NCBI RefSeq assembly: GCF_003841405.1
Contig: NZ_PXYA01000001.1
Location: forward strand, 1,103,868-1,167,867
From: Tetragenococcus halophilus subsp. halophilus DSM 20339
Lineage (GTDB): Bacteria > Bacillota > Bacilli > Lactobacillales > Enterococcaceae
Direction: 5' to 3'
Length of the DNA stretch: 64,000 nt
Below the pieces are notes generated by a model. That model was given only the letters and a program-made list of their open reading frames with translations, was not told where the DNA came from and ran no database searches. The position numbers and the translations under genes were made by a program. Positions 28,993 to 38,675 of this stretch are shown here, piece after piece; within the stretch, counting starts at the first letter, position 1; each line of letters opens with the position of its first letter.

Positions 28993-30153
28993 CTATTTAT
29001 TAAAACGAAATACCCGGTATGCTTTTTCTGCTGTTCGTTCTATTAATTGCGAAGTTTGTGCTAAAGCTTCTTTTAAAAGCATAGGTTTGTATATAATTTC
29101 TAAAACCAAATCTATTCCTTCATTATACACTTTACTCAAATCATAATCTGCACTTCCAACAATTGCAATAACAGGTAGATTATGTTTTTTAGCTAGTTTA
29201 GTGACTCCTATAGGCGCCTTTCCTTGTAATGACTGACCATCCATTTTGCCTTCACCAGTTATAACAAGTGAAGCTTCCCCCATTTTTTCTTCAATAGCTA
29301 ATAAATCAAGGATTTCATCAATGCCACTCATCATTTTCGCACTACAAAATGCAATCAAAGCTAGGCCCATACCTCCTGCAGCTCCTGCTCCATTTTTGTG
29401 AATTAATTTTGTATCAAGTGTTTCTTCAACTTTTTTTCCATAGTTCTCTAATATTTCATCTAGCACCGGTAAATCTTCTTCTAAAGCTCCTTTTTGTGGT
29501 CCATAAATATAAGAGGCTCCTTTTTCCCCACATAAGGGATTTGTAACATCGGAAAGAATATTAATAGAAACGTCATTAATTCTTTTATCTAAATGTTTCA
29601 TTTCTATAGAAAAAATCCGGTTTAATTCTTCAGCTCCAAACCCAATTTCTTCTCCATATGAATCTTTCAAAGACACTCCTAAAGCCTGGACCGCCCCTGC
29701 TCCACCATCATTGGTTGCACTTCCACCAATTCCTATGAAAATTTCCTCGACTCCATAATCGAGAGCTTTTTTTATCAATTCTCCAGTACCAAAACTTGTA
29801 GTTTTAAATGGGTCCATTACCTCGTTTTCAATCAAATGTAAACCAGACGCTTCAGCCATCTCAATTATTGCGGTCTTTCCTTCATTAAGTAGACCAAATT
29901 TTGCTTTAACTGTATTACCATAAGGACCTATAACTTCTACATATTCATATTCTCCATTTAGCCCGATTACCAACGAATCTACCGTTCCTTCTCCACCGTC
30001 AGCAATCGGAAATTTTAGAACTTCACATACTGGATTTATTTTTAAAATTCCGTTTTCTATATACTGAGCGACTTCATAAGAAGAAGCACTTCCTTTAAAA
30101 GAATCACTAGCGATAATTATTTTCTGTTTATTTATATCCATGCTATCAAACAA
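28993..30153 (-). CDS. garK: glycerate kinase (GarK/GlxK family)
   Basis: 386 aa. Phosphorylates D-glycerate, the product of GarR. N-terminal IIIASDSFKGSASS, IGIGGSATNDGGAGAVQALG (near 139) and VITGEGKMDGQS (near 297) are family signatures. Last gene of the glucarate/galactarate operon. The start may be the ATG at 30153 or the MDINKQ ATG four codons on. Identification secure. Confidence 0.93.
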   Translation of the reverse strand: MFDSMDINKQKIIIASDSFKGSASSYEVAQYIENGILKINPVCEVLKFPIADGGEGTVDSLVIGLNGEYEYVEVIGPYGNTVKAKFGLLNEGKTAIIEMAEASGLHLIENEVMDPFKTTSFGTGELIKKALDYGVEEIFIGIGGSATNDGGAGAVQALGVSLKDSYGEEIGFGAEELNRIFSIEMKHLDKRINDVSINILSDVTNPLCGEKGASYIYGPQKGALEEDLPVLDEILENYGKKVEETLDTKLIHKNGAGAAGGMGLALIAFCSAKMMSGIDEILDLLAIEEKMGEASLVITGEGKMDGQSLQGKAPIGVTKLAKKHNLPVIAIVGSADYDLSKVYNEGIDLVLEIIYKPMLLKEALAQTSQLIERTAEKAYRVFRFNK

Positions 30154-30184
30154 CCCTTATCATAATTTACTTATTATTAATAGA

Positions 30185-31108
30185 TTAACGGACAAACCCT
30201 GCCTTACTTAATTCGCTTTCCATTTTTTTACGTAATTGTCCCTTAGAAGAGGTCACTGGTAAAACAGGATTTCCCATATTTAAGTCCATTATATTAGCCA
30301 TGTCTTTTGTAGCTGCAGGAAAAGTCGCTTCGTTCTGAGAAAGTCTTATCGGATTTAAAATAAGTTGGTTTTCTAGCGCTCCTGTGTAATCTCCTTTTTC
30401 ATACTTGTCATAAATACCATTTACTAATTCTCCAAGCATATTTGACGTTGAACAAACAGCACCTGCTGCTCCTACACATAAAGCTGGATAAACTAAAGTA
30501 TCTTTTCCCGCAAAAGTTTTAAAGTCGAGATCTTTAGTTTGCCGAATAAACTCAAACAATTGTGTGAAGTCTCCACTTGAATCTTTTATCCCTACTATAT
30601 TTGTAACATCTCTTGCTAATTTTGATACTAAATCTGCTGAAATAGTATACCCAGTCTTTCCGGGATTATTATATAAAAGAACTGGGATCTCTGGTACAGT
30701 GGAAGCAATTGATTTAAAGTGCTGATATAATTCTTCACTAGTTGGATCAATAAACATAGGCTGTAAAATAGAAATTCCGTCTACATTTAGTTCTTCTGCC
30801 ATTTTAGCTAGTTCTATACATTTTTTCGTCCGTATTTCTCCTATTCCAAAATAAACAGGGACTCTGTGGTTTGTTTGTTCCAAAACAATTTCAATCACTT
30901 TTTTCATTTCTTTTTCGTTAAACATAAAAAATTCGCCATTACTTCCGAAGATTAAAATCCCGTGTACTCCGTTTTCAATTACATGTTCTACTATGAATTT
31001 TAATTTTTCTTCATCTATTTCTTCCTCATTAGTGATAGGTGTAATAAGAGGGACAATTATCCCCTTTAAATTATCTGTATTCATTTCTAATCTCCTTTTT
31101 TGCTTCAC
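30185..31108 (-). CDS. DapA-family lyase, probable 5-keto-4-deoxyglucarate aldolase
   Basis: About 300 aa from MNTDNLKG (AGGAG upstream; the in-frame ATG at 31108 is eight codons earlier). Class I aldolase of the dihydrodipicolinate synthase family: Schiff-base Lys in IVGIKDSSGDF (near 170), Tyr in LLYNNPGKTGY (near 140), and FGSNGEFFMF in place of the GTTGE loop. Relatives are KDG aldolases and 5-keto-4-deoxyglucarate dehydratases. Because garR and glycerate kinase flank it and no GarL (HpcH family) is present, aldol cleavage to pyruvate and tartronate semialdehyde is the better guess. Confidence 0.75.
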   Translation of the reverse strand: MKQKRRLEMNTDNLKGIIVPLITPITNEEEIDEEKLKFIVEHVIENGVHGILIFGSNGEFFMFNEKEMKKVIEIVLEQTNHRVPVYFGIGEIRTKKCIELAKMAEELNVDGISILQPMFIDPTSEELYQHFKSIASTVPEIPVLLYNNPGKTGYTISADLVSKLARDVTNIVGIKDSSGDFTQLFEFIRQTKDLDFKTFAGKDTLVYPALCVGAAGAVCSTSNMLGELVNGIYDKYEKGDYTGALENQLILNPIRLSQNEATFPAATKDMANIMDLNMGNPVLPVTSSKGQLRKKMESELSKAGFVR

Positions 31109-31171
31109 TCTTCAAGAAAAATAATATCTCTGTCGATTTAGAAGAACCTAAATTGACAGAGATAACTATAT

Positions 31172-32503
31172 CTATCTAACGAAAGACGGCTTTTTATTAT
31201 CAAAAGTCCAATTAGGGATCAGATATTTCATTGCTATCGAATCATCTCTAGTTCCAAGGTTGTTTTGAACATAGAGCTTGTTTGCTTCTTTTATTTTATC
31301 CATATCCACTTCAATCCCTAAACCAACCATATCTCTAGGAATATCAATACTTCCGTTTTTAATCTTCATGGCATTTTTCGTTAAATCTTGCCCATCTTGC
31401 CAAATCCAGTGTGTATCTATGGCATTTACATTTCCTGGCGCTGCAGCAGCTGTATGAGCAACCATAGCTAAAGAAATATCAAAATGATTATTAGAGTGAG
31501 CGCCCCACGTCATACCGAAATCATGAGATAATTGCGCGACCCTAACAGAACCTTCCATTGTCCAAAAATGAGGATCAGCTAACGGGATATCTACACTGTC
31601 TAAGGTTACAGAGTGCCTCATTTGTCTCCAATCTGTAGCTACCATATTCGTGGCTGTTGGAAGACCCGTGGCTTTCTTAAATTCTGACATTATCTCTCGT
31701 GAAGAGAATTCGTCTTCTGCTCCACAAGGATCTTCTACATATGTCAAAGTGCCATGCATATCTTTACATAGCTCGATTGCTTCATTTAAAGACCATGCCC
31801 CATTTGGGTCTAGCGTAATTCGAGCATTAGGATAAGCTTCTTTTAATGCTTTTATTGCCTCTATTTCTTCTTTTCCATCGAAGACACCGCCTTTTAATTT
31901 AAAATCTTTAAAACCATAACGGTCATAAGCGGCTTTCGCTAGTTGAACAATTGAATCTGGAGTAACTGCTTCTTCCCTTCGAAGCTTGCCCCAATCATCA
32001 GAAGTATCATCATTTTCAATATATGGTAAATCGGTTCGGTCTTTGTTTCCTACATAGAAAAGGTAACCAAGGACTTCTACTTTTTCCCGAACTTGACCAT
32101 CGCCCATTAAAGCAGCTACCGGCACTTCAAAATGCTTACCAAGTAAATCTAATAAAGGAGCCTCCACAGCTGTCATAACATGTACAGTCGTTCGTAGATC
32201 AAAAGTTTGCGTGCCTCTGCCACTACTATCTAACTTGATATATTTTTCTTTGATATCACGTAAAACATTCTTATATTCTCCAATGCTTCTTCCAACAACG
32301 AGCTCTTTAGCGTCCATTAAAGTATTAGTTATCTTTTGTCCGCCCGGAACTTCTCCTACGCCAATTTCACCGTTATCTGCTTCCAAGATTACAATATTGC
32401 GTGTAAAAAATGGCCCATGCGCTCCACTTAAATTTAATAACATACTATCATAGCCAGCTACTGGATAAACAGTCATTTCTCTTACTTTAGGAGTTGTATT
32501 CAC
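31172..32503 (-). CDS. gudD: glucarate dehydratase
   Basis: 443 aa, enolase superfamily, usual length. Dehydrates D-glucarate to 5-keto-4-deoxyglucarate. Base Lys pair in [11 protein letters not shown] (near 204), metal ligands in ITLDPNGAW (near 235) and [11 protein letters not shown] (near 262), catalytic His in [12 protein letters not shown] (near 338). Lies between garR and the DapA-family lyase gene on one operon. Secure. Confidence 0.95.
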   Translation of the reverse strand: MNTTPKVREMTVYPVAGYDSMLLNLSGAHGPFFTRNIVILEADNGEIGVGEVPGGQKITNTLMDAKELVVGRSIGEYKNVLRDIKEKYIKLDSSGRGTQTFDLRTTVHVMTAVEAPLLDLLGKHFEVPVAALMGDGQVREKVEVLGYLFYVGNKDRTDLPYIENDDTSDDWGKLRREEAVTPDSIVQLAKAAYDRYGFKDFKLKGGVFDGKEEIEAIKALKEAYPNARITLDPNGAWSLNEAIELCKDMHGTLTYVEDPCGAEDEFSSREIMSEFKKATGLPTATNMVATDWRQMRHSVTLDSVDIPLADPHFWTMEGSVRVAQLSHDFGMTWGAHSNNHFDISLAMVAHTAAAAPGNVNAIDTHWIWQDGQDLTKNAMKIKNGSIDIPRDMVGLGIEVDMDKIKEANKLYVQNNLGTRDDSIAMKYLIPNWTFDNKKPSFVR

Positions 32504-32563
32504 TTTTAATTCTTCCTTTCTTTATTTATTTAGTACTTTCAACGCTTTACTCCTTAACTGTTT

Positions 32564-33451
32564 TTATTCACTTTCAATAGTTATATTATTAATTTTTTCA
32601 AAATATTGAGCAACGCTTGCGTGGTCTTTTCCTTCAAGCCCGTCTATCTTAAGCGATTGCATAATTTCCATTAATTGAGCAGTAATTGGAATTGAAGCAT
32701 TTACATCATGTGATGTATCTAAAGCATTCTGCAAATCTTTAATATGAAGTTGTATTCTAAAACCTGGTTCAAAGTTCCTATCTAAAATCATAGGCATTTT
32801 AGCATCCATTACTGTACTTCCTGCCAGTCCACCACGAATAGCTTCAAAAACTAGCTTTGGATCCGCTCCTGCTTTTTTAACAAAAGTCATTGCCTCACCT
32901 ACCGCTGCTATGTTTGTAGCGACCACCATCTGGTTAGCTAATTTAGTAATATTTCCTGCGCCTACTTCACCAACATAAGTTACTGAACCAGCCATTGTCA
33001 TCATTAAGTCATAATATTTATCAAATACTGATTTATCTCCTCCAACCATTACGGCAATAGTTCCATCAACGGCCTTTGGTTCTCCACCAGATACTGGAGC
33101 ATCTAAAAAGTCAACGTTTAATTCTTCTAGTTTAGTAGAAAATTCTTGGCTCGCTACAGGAGAAATTGAGCTCATGTCAATAACAGTTTTTCCACTCGAT
33201 AAACCTTCAGCAATCCCATTTTCATCAAAAAGTGCAGCATCCACATTAGGAGAGTTTGGTAACATCGTGATAATAACGTCTGTTTTCTCTGCTACTTCTT
33301 TTCCGCTGCTAGCTTTGTTCGCTCCTTCATTAGCAAGTTCAGTTATTGAATTCTCATTGAAATCAAAAACTAAAACATCATAACCCGCTTTTAAAACATT
33401 TTTTGCCATAGGCTTGCCCATAATTCCTAGTCCGATAAATCCTATATACAT
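32564..33451 (-). CDS. garR: tartronate semialdehyde reductase (2-hydroxy-3-oxopropionate reductase)
   Basis: 295 aa, beta-hydroxyacid dehydrogenase family. N-terminal Rossmann GFIGLGIMGKPMAKNVLKAG, substrate motif FLDAPVSGGEPKAVDGTI (near 115-132), catalytic Lys in GAGNITKLANQMVV (near 168). Reduces tartronate semialdehyde to D-glycerate with NAD(P)H. Its presence implies the operon makes tartronate semialdehyde. GGAG precedes the ATG. Confidence 0.93.
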   Translation of the reverse strand: MYIGFIGLGIMGKPMAKNVLKAGYDVLVFDFNENSITELANEGANKASSGKEVAEKTDVIITMLPNSPNVDAALFDENGIAEGLSSGKTVIDMSSISPVASQEFSTKLEELNVDFLDAPVSGGEPKAVDGTIAVMVGGDKSVFDKYYDLMMTMAGSVTYVGEVGAGNITKLANQMVVATNIAAVGEAMTFVKKAGADPKLVFEAIRGGLAGSTVMDAKMPMILDRNFEPGFRIQLHIKDLQNALDTSHDVNASIPITAQLMEIMQSLKIDGLEGKDHASVAQYFEKINNITIESE

Positions 33452-33501
33452 TTCACATTCTCCTTTATTGTTTTATTTATCTACTTGAAAATTATAATTA
33501 T

Positions 33502-35043
33502 TTAAGTAACAGGGGCGGGATTAAAAATCGCTAATTGATTATATAATCCATGCTTTTCAGATTTCACTTCTTTTTTCCCACTAGCTACTTCAATAATTGT
33601 TTCAAATATTTCTTCGCCAACTTCTTTAATTGTTTTTTCACCTGCTGCAATTGTTCCAGCATTTACATCTAGCAAATCTTCCCACTTGTTATATAAACCG
33701 TTATTTGATGCTACTTTAATTACTGGTGCTTGTCGTAAATTGTAAGGAGTTCCTCTTCCAGTAGAAAAGACTTGAAGCGTCATACCGGAAGCTAATTGCT
33801 CTGATCCACAAACAAAATCACTAGCCGGAGTAGCTGCAAACGATAATCCAGATTTTTTAATTCTTTCTCCTGGAGAAAGTACATCTACAATTTCAGAAGT
33901 TCCCGACTTAGCCACCGAACCCATTGACTTTTCAATAATAGTCGAAAGTCCTCCTTTTTTATTTCCAGGAGTTGTATTTGCAGAACGGTCTACCTTTGAT
34001 TTTTTAAGATAATTATCATACCATAGCATTTCGGCTATCAATTTTTCTCTTAGTTCTTTATTTCTTATCCTCTTAAATAGTGAGTGAACAGCATCACGTA
34101 CCTCCGTCACTTCCGAAAACATTACCTTAGCCTTATGTTGTACTAATAAATCTGCTGCGTATCCTATAGCAGGGTTGGCTGTCACTCCAGAAAGCGCGTC
34201 ACTTCCACCACATTGCAAACCTATAACCAAATGGCTTAAATCGCATAGCACTCTCTTACGTTTGTTTAAGCGCTTTATCAACACCTCAGCTTTTTTACAA
34301 ATAGCATCCATCATTTTGTAAAAACCCTTATAATCTTGTAAAGTAATTAAATAGTCATTTTCGTTTAGATGACTCGTATTGAAAGCTCCTTGTGGGATAA
34401 GCTTTTCACATCCAAGTGAAACAACCAATCTCTCTTCTCCAAAATTTGGGTTTTCAGCTATGTTTCTGATAGTCCTTTTTGGTATATCAGCGTTTTCCCC
34501 ATCAATAGCTATACCACAACCATAAATATGGTTAATTGCTATCACATCGTCTACATTAGGATACTTAGGTAAGATTTCTTGTTTTATTTTTTCAACTGCT
34601 TTATTTACTACTCCCTCAGTACATTGAACAGTTGTATTAATAGCTAAAATATTTCTAGTGCCTGCTGTGCCATCTTTATTAAGATACCCCATAAAATACC
34701 TTTTTTTGACAGCCTTTCCTCTAAACCGATATTCTTTATCAGGCTCATCAGATTTAATTGAATAGTTTGCAATGTCTACTGGTTCTAAGACATGCATCTT
34801 ATCTTCATTAATCCACCCCCCTTCACTAATAGTTGCGTTAGCGTAACCTATCGTTTCACCATAACGGATAATTGGCTCATCTTTTTTTATGCTACTCAAT
34901 GCTACTTTATGTCCATATGGTATTTCTTCTAATACTTTCACTCCATTTAAAAGAACACCCCCTGGACTGAGTCCTGTTGAGGTAACAACTGTACAAACGT
35001 TGTCCCTTTCATCAACTTTTATAGCATTTTGTTTTCTACTCAT
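33502..35043 (-). CDS. garD: galactarate dehydratase
   Basis: 513 aa (E. coli GarD 523). An N-terminal SAF domain (about 10-90) is followed by the galactarate/altronate dehydratase domains: GYLNKDGTAGTRN near 120, INHIYGCGIA, GLQCGGSDALSG (near 275) and the Cys-bearing CGSEQLASG near 414. Dehydrates galactarate to 5-keto-4-deoxyglucarate, so galactarate and glucarate converge on the same intermediate. 15 bp after the permease gene. Confidence 0.94.
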   Translation of the reverse strand: MSRKQNAIKVDERDNVCTVVTSTGLSPGGVLLNGVKVLEEIPYGHKVALSSIKKDEPIIRYGETIGYANATISEGGWINEDKMHVLEPVDIANYSIKSDEPDKEYRFRGKAVKKRYFMGYLNKDGTAGTRNILAINTTVQCTEGVVNKAVEKIKQEILPKYPNVDDVIAINHIYGCGIAIDGENADIPKRTIRNIAENPNFGEERLVVSLGCEKLIPQGAFNTSHLNENDYLITLQDYKGFYKMMDAICKKAEVLIKRLNKRKRVLCDLSHLVIGLQCGGSDALSGVTANPAIGYAADLLVQHKAKVMFSEVTEVRDAVHSLFKRIRNKELREKLIAEMLWYDNYLKKSKVDRSANTTPGNKKGGLSTIIEKSMGSVAKSGTSEIVDVLSPGERIKKSGLSFAATPASDFVCGSEQLASGMTLQVFSTGRGTPYNLRQAPVIKVASNNGLYNKWEDLLDVNAGTIAAGEKTIKEVGEEIFETIIEVASGKKEVKSEKHGLYNQLAIFNPAPVT

Positions 35044-35058
35044 CGCAAATATCCTTTC

Positions 35059-36447
35059 TTAACCTACAAAAGCGTTAGCAACTAGCACTACTACCAATGC
35101 AGTCCCTGCTCCTACAAATGAAACTACAGTCTTACACATAAACTGGTCTTTTATGTTTTTCAAACCATATAAACCGTTAAATACCCAAAATCCGCTATCA
35201 TTAAAATAACTAAAAGATACTGCCCCAGCACAAGTAGACATTCCTACAAGAGTAGAATCTAACCCTAACTGAGAGACTAATGGTGCTGTTAAAGTGGCTG
35301 CAGTTACTAAAGCCACTGTCGCACTTCCTAAAGAAATCCGCATTACTGCAGCAATAATAAACGGAATTAAGATCCCTGGAATATTTAATGAAATAATAGC
35401 TTCTCCTAGTGCATTTCCAATTCCAGCATCTTGAACTACATATCCTAAAGCTCCGCCTGCTCCTGTAACAAGCATGATCATTCCCGTTGTTTTTATTCCA
35501 TCTTCCATAGCACTCATCAATTCATCTTTTGTAAACCTTCTCGCAAGACCATATATAGAAAGAATTAAACCTACAATCAAAGCAATAATCGGATTCCCAA
35601 TAAATCCGGTTATTGTAGTTAAAGTTCCTTGTATATTTAAAAAGTTCATTACAGTATCAGAAAGAATAAAAATAATCGGAACTATTATTGGTGCAAAAGA
35701 CATCATCGTATTAGGTAAGTTTTTTTCTTCCATCATCTGTTTAATATTATCAATAGATTTAATATATTCTTCTTTATAATCTTTACGTATATAGCCTGTT
35801 CCATCCTCGTTAGGCACTTGATAAATTTTTTTACCTACCCAAATACAATAGATCGTAGAAGCGATAATTGTTGGTATTGTTAGTGCTATACCCGTCATAA
35901 TCATAATTCCAAGATCAATATTTAATATTCCTGCTACAGTTAAGGGACCCGGGGTAGGTGGAATAAATACATGCGTTAATTGAAGACCAGTAGCAAAGGC
36001 CAAACCAAGCCCAACAACGCTTTTCCCAGTAGTTCTAGAAAGAGATTTAGCTAGCGGAGTTAAAATAACTAATCCTGAGTCAGAAAAAACTGGAATAGCC
36101 ACTATATACCCTGCAAAACTTAAGGCCCATTCTTCTTTTCCTTGTCCGATCAATTTAATGATTGAAAAGGCCATCCTCTCAGCTGCGCCGGATTTTTCTA
36201 AAACTGCTCCCATCATGACGCCTAGTCCAATAATAATACCAGTACTTCCAAGAGTACTTCCGAACCCCTCAGTTATGGATTCCATTACGCTTTCAAAAGG
36301 CAGACCTCCAATTAGTCCTGTAATTATAGAGGCAATTAATAACGCTACAAACGTGTGAATACGTGTTTTCATTGCCAGAAATATTAAAGTTGCTATACCA
36401 ATTAATAAACCAACTAATAGTTGCGTGCTACTAACCGTTGCTCCCAT
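35059..36447 (-). CDS. GntP-family organic acid permease (probable glucarate/galactarate importer)
   Basis: 462 aa, about 12-14 membrane helices. GntP pattern: FIPPTPGPLTVAGIL (near 163), FSDSGLVILTPL (near 122) and FSYFNDSGFWVFNG near the C-terminus. GntP proteins take up gluconate and related acids by proton symport; context makes glucarate/galactarate the likely cargo. Most gar/gud loci use an MFS permease (GudP/GarP), so this is a different pairing. First gene of the operon; its leader carries a terminator-like hairpin. Confidence 0.85.
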   Translation of the reverse strand: MGATVSSTQLLVGLLIGIATLIFLAMKTRIHTFVALLIASIITGLIGGLPFESVMESITEGFGSTLGSTGIIIGLGVMMGAVLEKSGAAERMAFSIIKLIGQGKEEWALSFAGYIVAIPVFSDSGLVILTPLAKSLSRTTGKSVVGLGLAFATGLQLTHVFIPPTPGPLTVAGILNIDLGIMIMTGIALTIPTIIASTIYCIWVGKKIYQVPNEDGTGYIRKDYKEEYIKSIDNIKQMMEEKNLPNTMMSFAPIIVPIIFILSDTVMNFLNIQGTLTTITGFIGNPIIALIVGLILSIYGLARRFTKDELMSAMEDGIKTTGMIMLVTGAGGALGYVVQDAGIGNALGEAIISLNIPGILIPFIIAAVMRISLGSATVALVTAATLTAPLVSQLGLDSTLVGMSTCAGAVSFSYFNDSGFWVFNGLYGLKNIKDQFMCKTVVSFVGAGTALVVVLVANAFVG

Positions 36448-36660
36448 CGATTTCTACCACTCCTTTTTTTTAATTTTTCATTTTTCTCAAAAAATTGCTC
36501 ACTACTGATCATGACAATCGAAATTTGTTACCTGCTAACAACCAAGCATTAGTATCATGTGAATATTTTAGTGATATTAAATTTAGCGCTTTCATAAAAT
36601 TGAAATTAAATATAAATTTTGAAAAAATCTATGATGAATCACTTTTACTAAAACGTGGAC

Positions 36661-36706
36661 AAACAAAAACCCAATTTCTCCTAAACAAAGTTAGGAGAAA
36701 TTGGGT
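36661..36706 (-). terminator. terminator-like hairpin in gar operon leader (possible attenuator)
   Basis: CCCAATTTCTCCTAA (36670-36684) pairs perfectly with TTAGGAGAAATTGGG (36691-36705). The T-rich side is on the minus strand, about 215 bp upstream of the permease ATG, and no minus-strand gene precedes it. Confidence 0.6.
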
Positions 36707-37010
36707 TAAGCCTTCTGTCTAGTTACCCCCCGTATCCTATTTTCAAATAGATTAATTAAATAATTACTTATAAATAGTGATTATTTTTAGGCAAAAAAAT
36801 AAACCTATTTTTTTCTACATTAACTACTACCTTTTATTCCCTACATAAATCTTAGCGACCATGTTTTTATTGGTACATTCTCCTCTCTCCTTCAAAACTT
36901 ATACCTTTTTGACTAAAACTATTGTTTCCTCATTAATTCTTTCTGTAATTAACACATGATGTAAAAAACTTTTTCAATAAAAAAGTTAACAATTAAATGA
37001 AAAGCACTTT

Positions 37011-37028
37011 GATATAGGAATCTATATC
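37011..37028. promoter_or_regulatory. candidate operator of small HTH gene 1
   Basis: GATATAG-GAAT-CTATATC, perfect 7-bp arms, followed by CACTTCT. A related but imperfect site, GATATAGATACGTATAACAC, precedes HTH gene 2 at 37355. Confidence 0.5.
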
Positions 37029-37086
37029 ACTTCTGAAGTTATTATATACTATAATTTTTTTAAATGCAACTAGTGAAGGAGCTTAT

Positions 37087-37320
37087 TTGATGAAAGTAAA
37101 AAAAATAGTGATACATATTAATGAACTCATTGAACAAGAAAATATAAGCTTACGGGAACTAGGAAGGCAAGCAGATGTCCAAATATCTGCGTTAAGCCCG
37201 CTTGCTAGTGGAAAAAAACAACGAATAGACCTAGGTCATCTTAAACGTATTGCGGAAGCCTTAGATATAAATGATATGAACGAAATTATTTCCATTGAAG
37301 ATGATGAAGAAGACGCATAG
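37087..37320 (+). CDS. small XRE/Cro-type HTH protein 1
   Basis: 77 aa, almost entirely one helix-turn-helix of the HTH_26/Cro-CI kind: INELIEQENISLRELGRQAD then ISALSPLASGKKQRIDLGHL and an acidic tail (EDDEEDA). DNA-binding, probably autoregulatory given the palindrome upstream. GAAGGAG lies 10 bp before the ATG at 37090; an ATG at 37093 follows directly. 115 bp upstream of a paralogue. Confidence 0.75.
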   Translation: MMKVKKIVIHINELIEQENISLRELGRQADVQISALSPLASGKKQRIDLGHLKRIAEALDINDMNEIISIEDDEEDA

Positions 37321-37354
37321 AATTTCTATGCGTTTTTTATATTTTTCATCCTTT

Positions 37355-37372
37355 GATATAGATACGTATAAC
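37355..37372. promoter_or_regulatory. candidate operator of small HTH gene 2
   Basis: GATATAGATACGTATAAC followed by ACTTCT, aligned with the site at 37011; a TATACT -10 lies near 37390. Confidence 0.4.
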
Positions 37373-37435
37373 ACTTCTTTACTACGGCTATACTATGCTT
37401 TTGGTAGTTAAATAAATCACGAGAGGAAGACTGCC

Positions 37436-37690
37436 ATGAAAGCTGGATACCAACCTAAGAAGATCGTTTTACATATTGATAAACTTGCCAAAGAAAATTA
37501 TGACTCTTTAAGGGATATGGGGATAGACACGGACATTCAAATTTCTTCACTAAGCCATTTAGCCAGAAACGACCGGAAGCGTATTGACCTTGGTCATATG
37601 CAAAGAATAGCCGAAGCTTTAGACCTTAATGATATGAACGAAATCATCTCTATTGAAAACGATGATTCTTATAAAGAGGAAACGAATTAA
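37436..37690 (+). CDS. small XRE/Cro-type HTH protein 2 (paralogue)
   Basis: 84 aa. Same architecture as the preceding gene; the C-terminal RIDLGHMQRIAEALDLNDMN is nearly identical, while the recognition-helix area (DIQISSLSHLARNDRK) and N-terminus differ. This suggests a duplication with altered DNA or partner specificity. GAGAGGAAG before the ATG. Ends in a terminator shared with nupC. No toxin or prophage gene adjoins. Confidence 0.75.
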   Translation: MKAGYQPKKIVLHIDKLAKENYDSLRDMGIDTDIQISSLSHLARNDRKRIDLGHMQRIAEALDLNDMNEIISIENDDSYKEETN

Positions 37691-37718
37691 GCGTTGAAAG
37701 AATAGCATTATTACCCAT

Positions 37719-37768
37719 AAAAAAAGCAGAAAAAGTTGAACTTCGCTTTGTCAACTTCTTCTGCTTTT
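37719..37768. terminator. bidirectional terminator between HTH gene 2 and nupC
   Basis: AAAAGCAGAAaaAGTTGA pairs with TCAACTtcTTCTGCTTTT, A-run left and T-run right. Confidence 0.75.
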
Positions 37769-37783
37769 CTTATTTCAGCCTTA

Positions 37784-38608
37784 TTAAAAATATACACCTA
37801 CAATTGTTCCCGTTAAAATAGAAACTAAGGTAGCACCTAGTAAAAGCTTCATAGAAAATTTGGCTACAAATCCTCCTTGTTTTTCACTGATAGACTTAAT
37901 GGAACCAGTAATAATACCTACCACACTAAAATTGGCAAACGAAATTAAATAAGAAGAAATAATTGCATTGCCTTTTGGGCTTAATGCTTCAGCTACTTGG
38001 TTGAGTTCACCTAAAGCAACAAATTCATTGGTTAAAATTTTTGTTGCCATTAAACTACCAATTTGTGTGATGTCTTCTGAAGGAACGCCCATCAAAAAAG
38101 CGATCGGTGAAAATATGTAACCTAAGACAGTCGTAAATTCGACATTAAAAATCGCTACAAAAGTACTATTTAAAAAGGTAACTAGAGCGACAAAACCAAT
38201 GAGCATCGCTGCAACTGTGGTTGCTAATTTAAACCCATCTTGGATATAATTGCCAAGGACTTGAAAAAACGGTTCTTTACTAACATTTAGCGACTCATTC
38301 GTGTTCATGGAAAGCTCTTCTTCAGGGGCCACATCATAAGGATTGATGATACAAGAGACGATCAGTGCAGATAAAATATTTAAAAATACTGCTGTCACCA
38401 CAAATTTAGCTGGTACTAATTGCATATAAGAAGCTAAAACAGTCGCCGACACCGCACTCATTGCAGAAGCACAAATCGTATAGAGACGCTTCTCATCTAA
38501 TTTTGGAATTTTGTCTTTAATGGTGAGAAATACTTCAGGTTGCCCTAATATAGCAGTAGATACTGCAAAGTAACTTTCGAGCTCTCCCATCCCGGCTATC
38601 TTATTTAA
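37784..38608 (-). pseudogene. nupC: nucleoside permease nupC, 3' part
   Basis: CNT-family nucleoside:proton symporter, C-terminal two thirds. From the IS4 border it reads NKIAGMGELESYFAVSTAIL, then GQPEVFLTIK (Na+/H+-nucleoside family motif), AISSYLISFANFSVVGIITG and the last helices. With one copy of the 8-bp duplication removed (38601-38608) it joins 40176-40555 in frame: 398 aa. It would have fed the deo pathway. Confidence 0.92.
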
Positions 38609-38675
38609 CTAAAACTTGAAAGTTCAAAAATACAGTTCATCCCTTGATAAATAAACGTTTTTTTATACAAAAATA

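Larger units (their letters stand above)
36448..37086. other. leader and intergenic region upstream of gar operon
   Basis: No convincing gene. A 75-codon plus-strand frame (36495-36722) lacks a ribosome binding site and spans a hairpin, so I leave it out. It contains the terminator-like hairpin at 36661-36706 and the HTH operator at 37011-37028. Confidence 0.5.

Noticed and set aside
36495..36722. 75-codon plus-strand frame upstream of the gar operon
   Set aside because: No ribosome binding site, no recognisable domain, and it reads through a perfect terminator hairpin.
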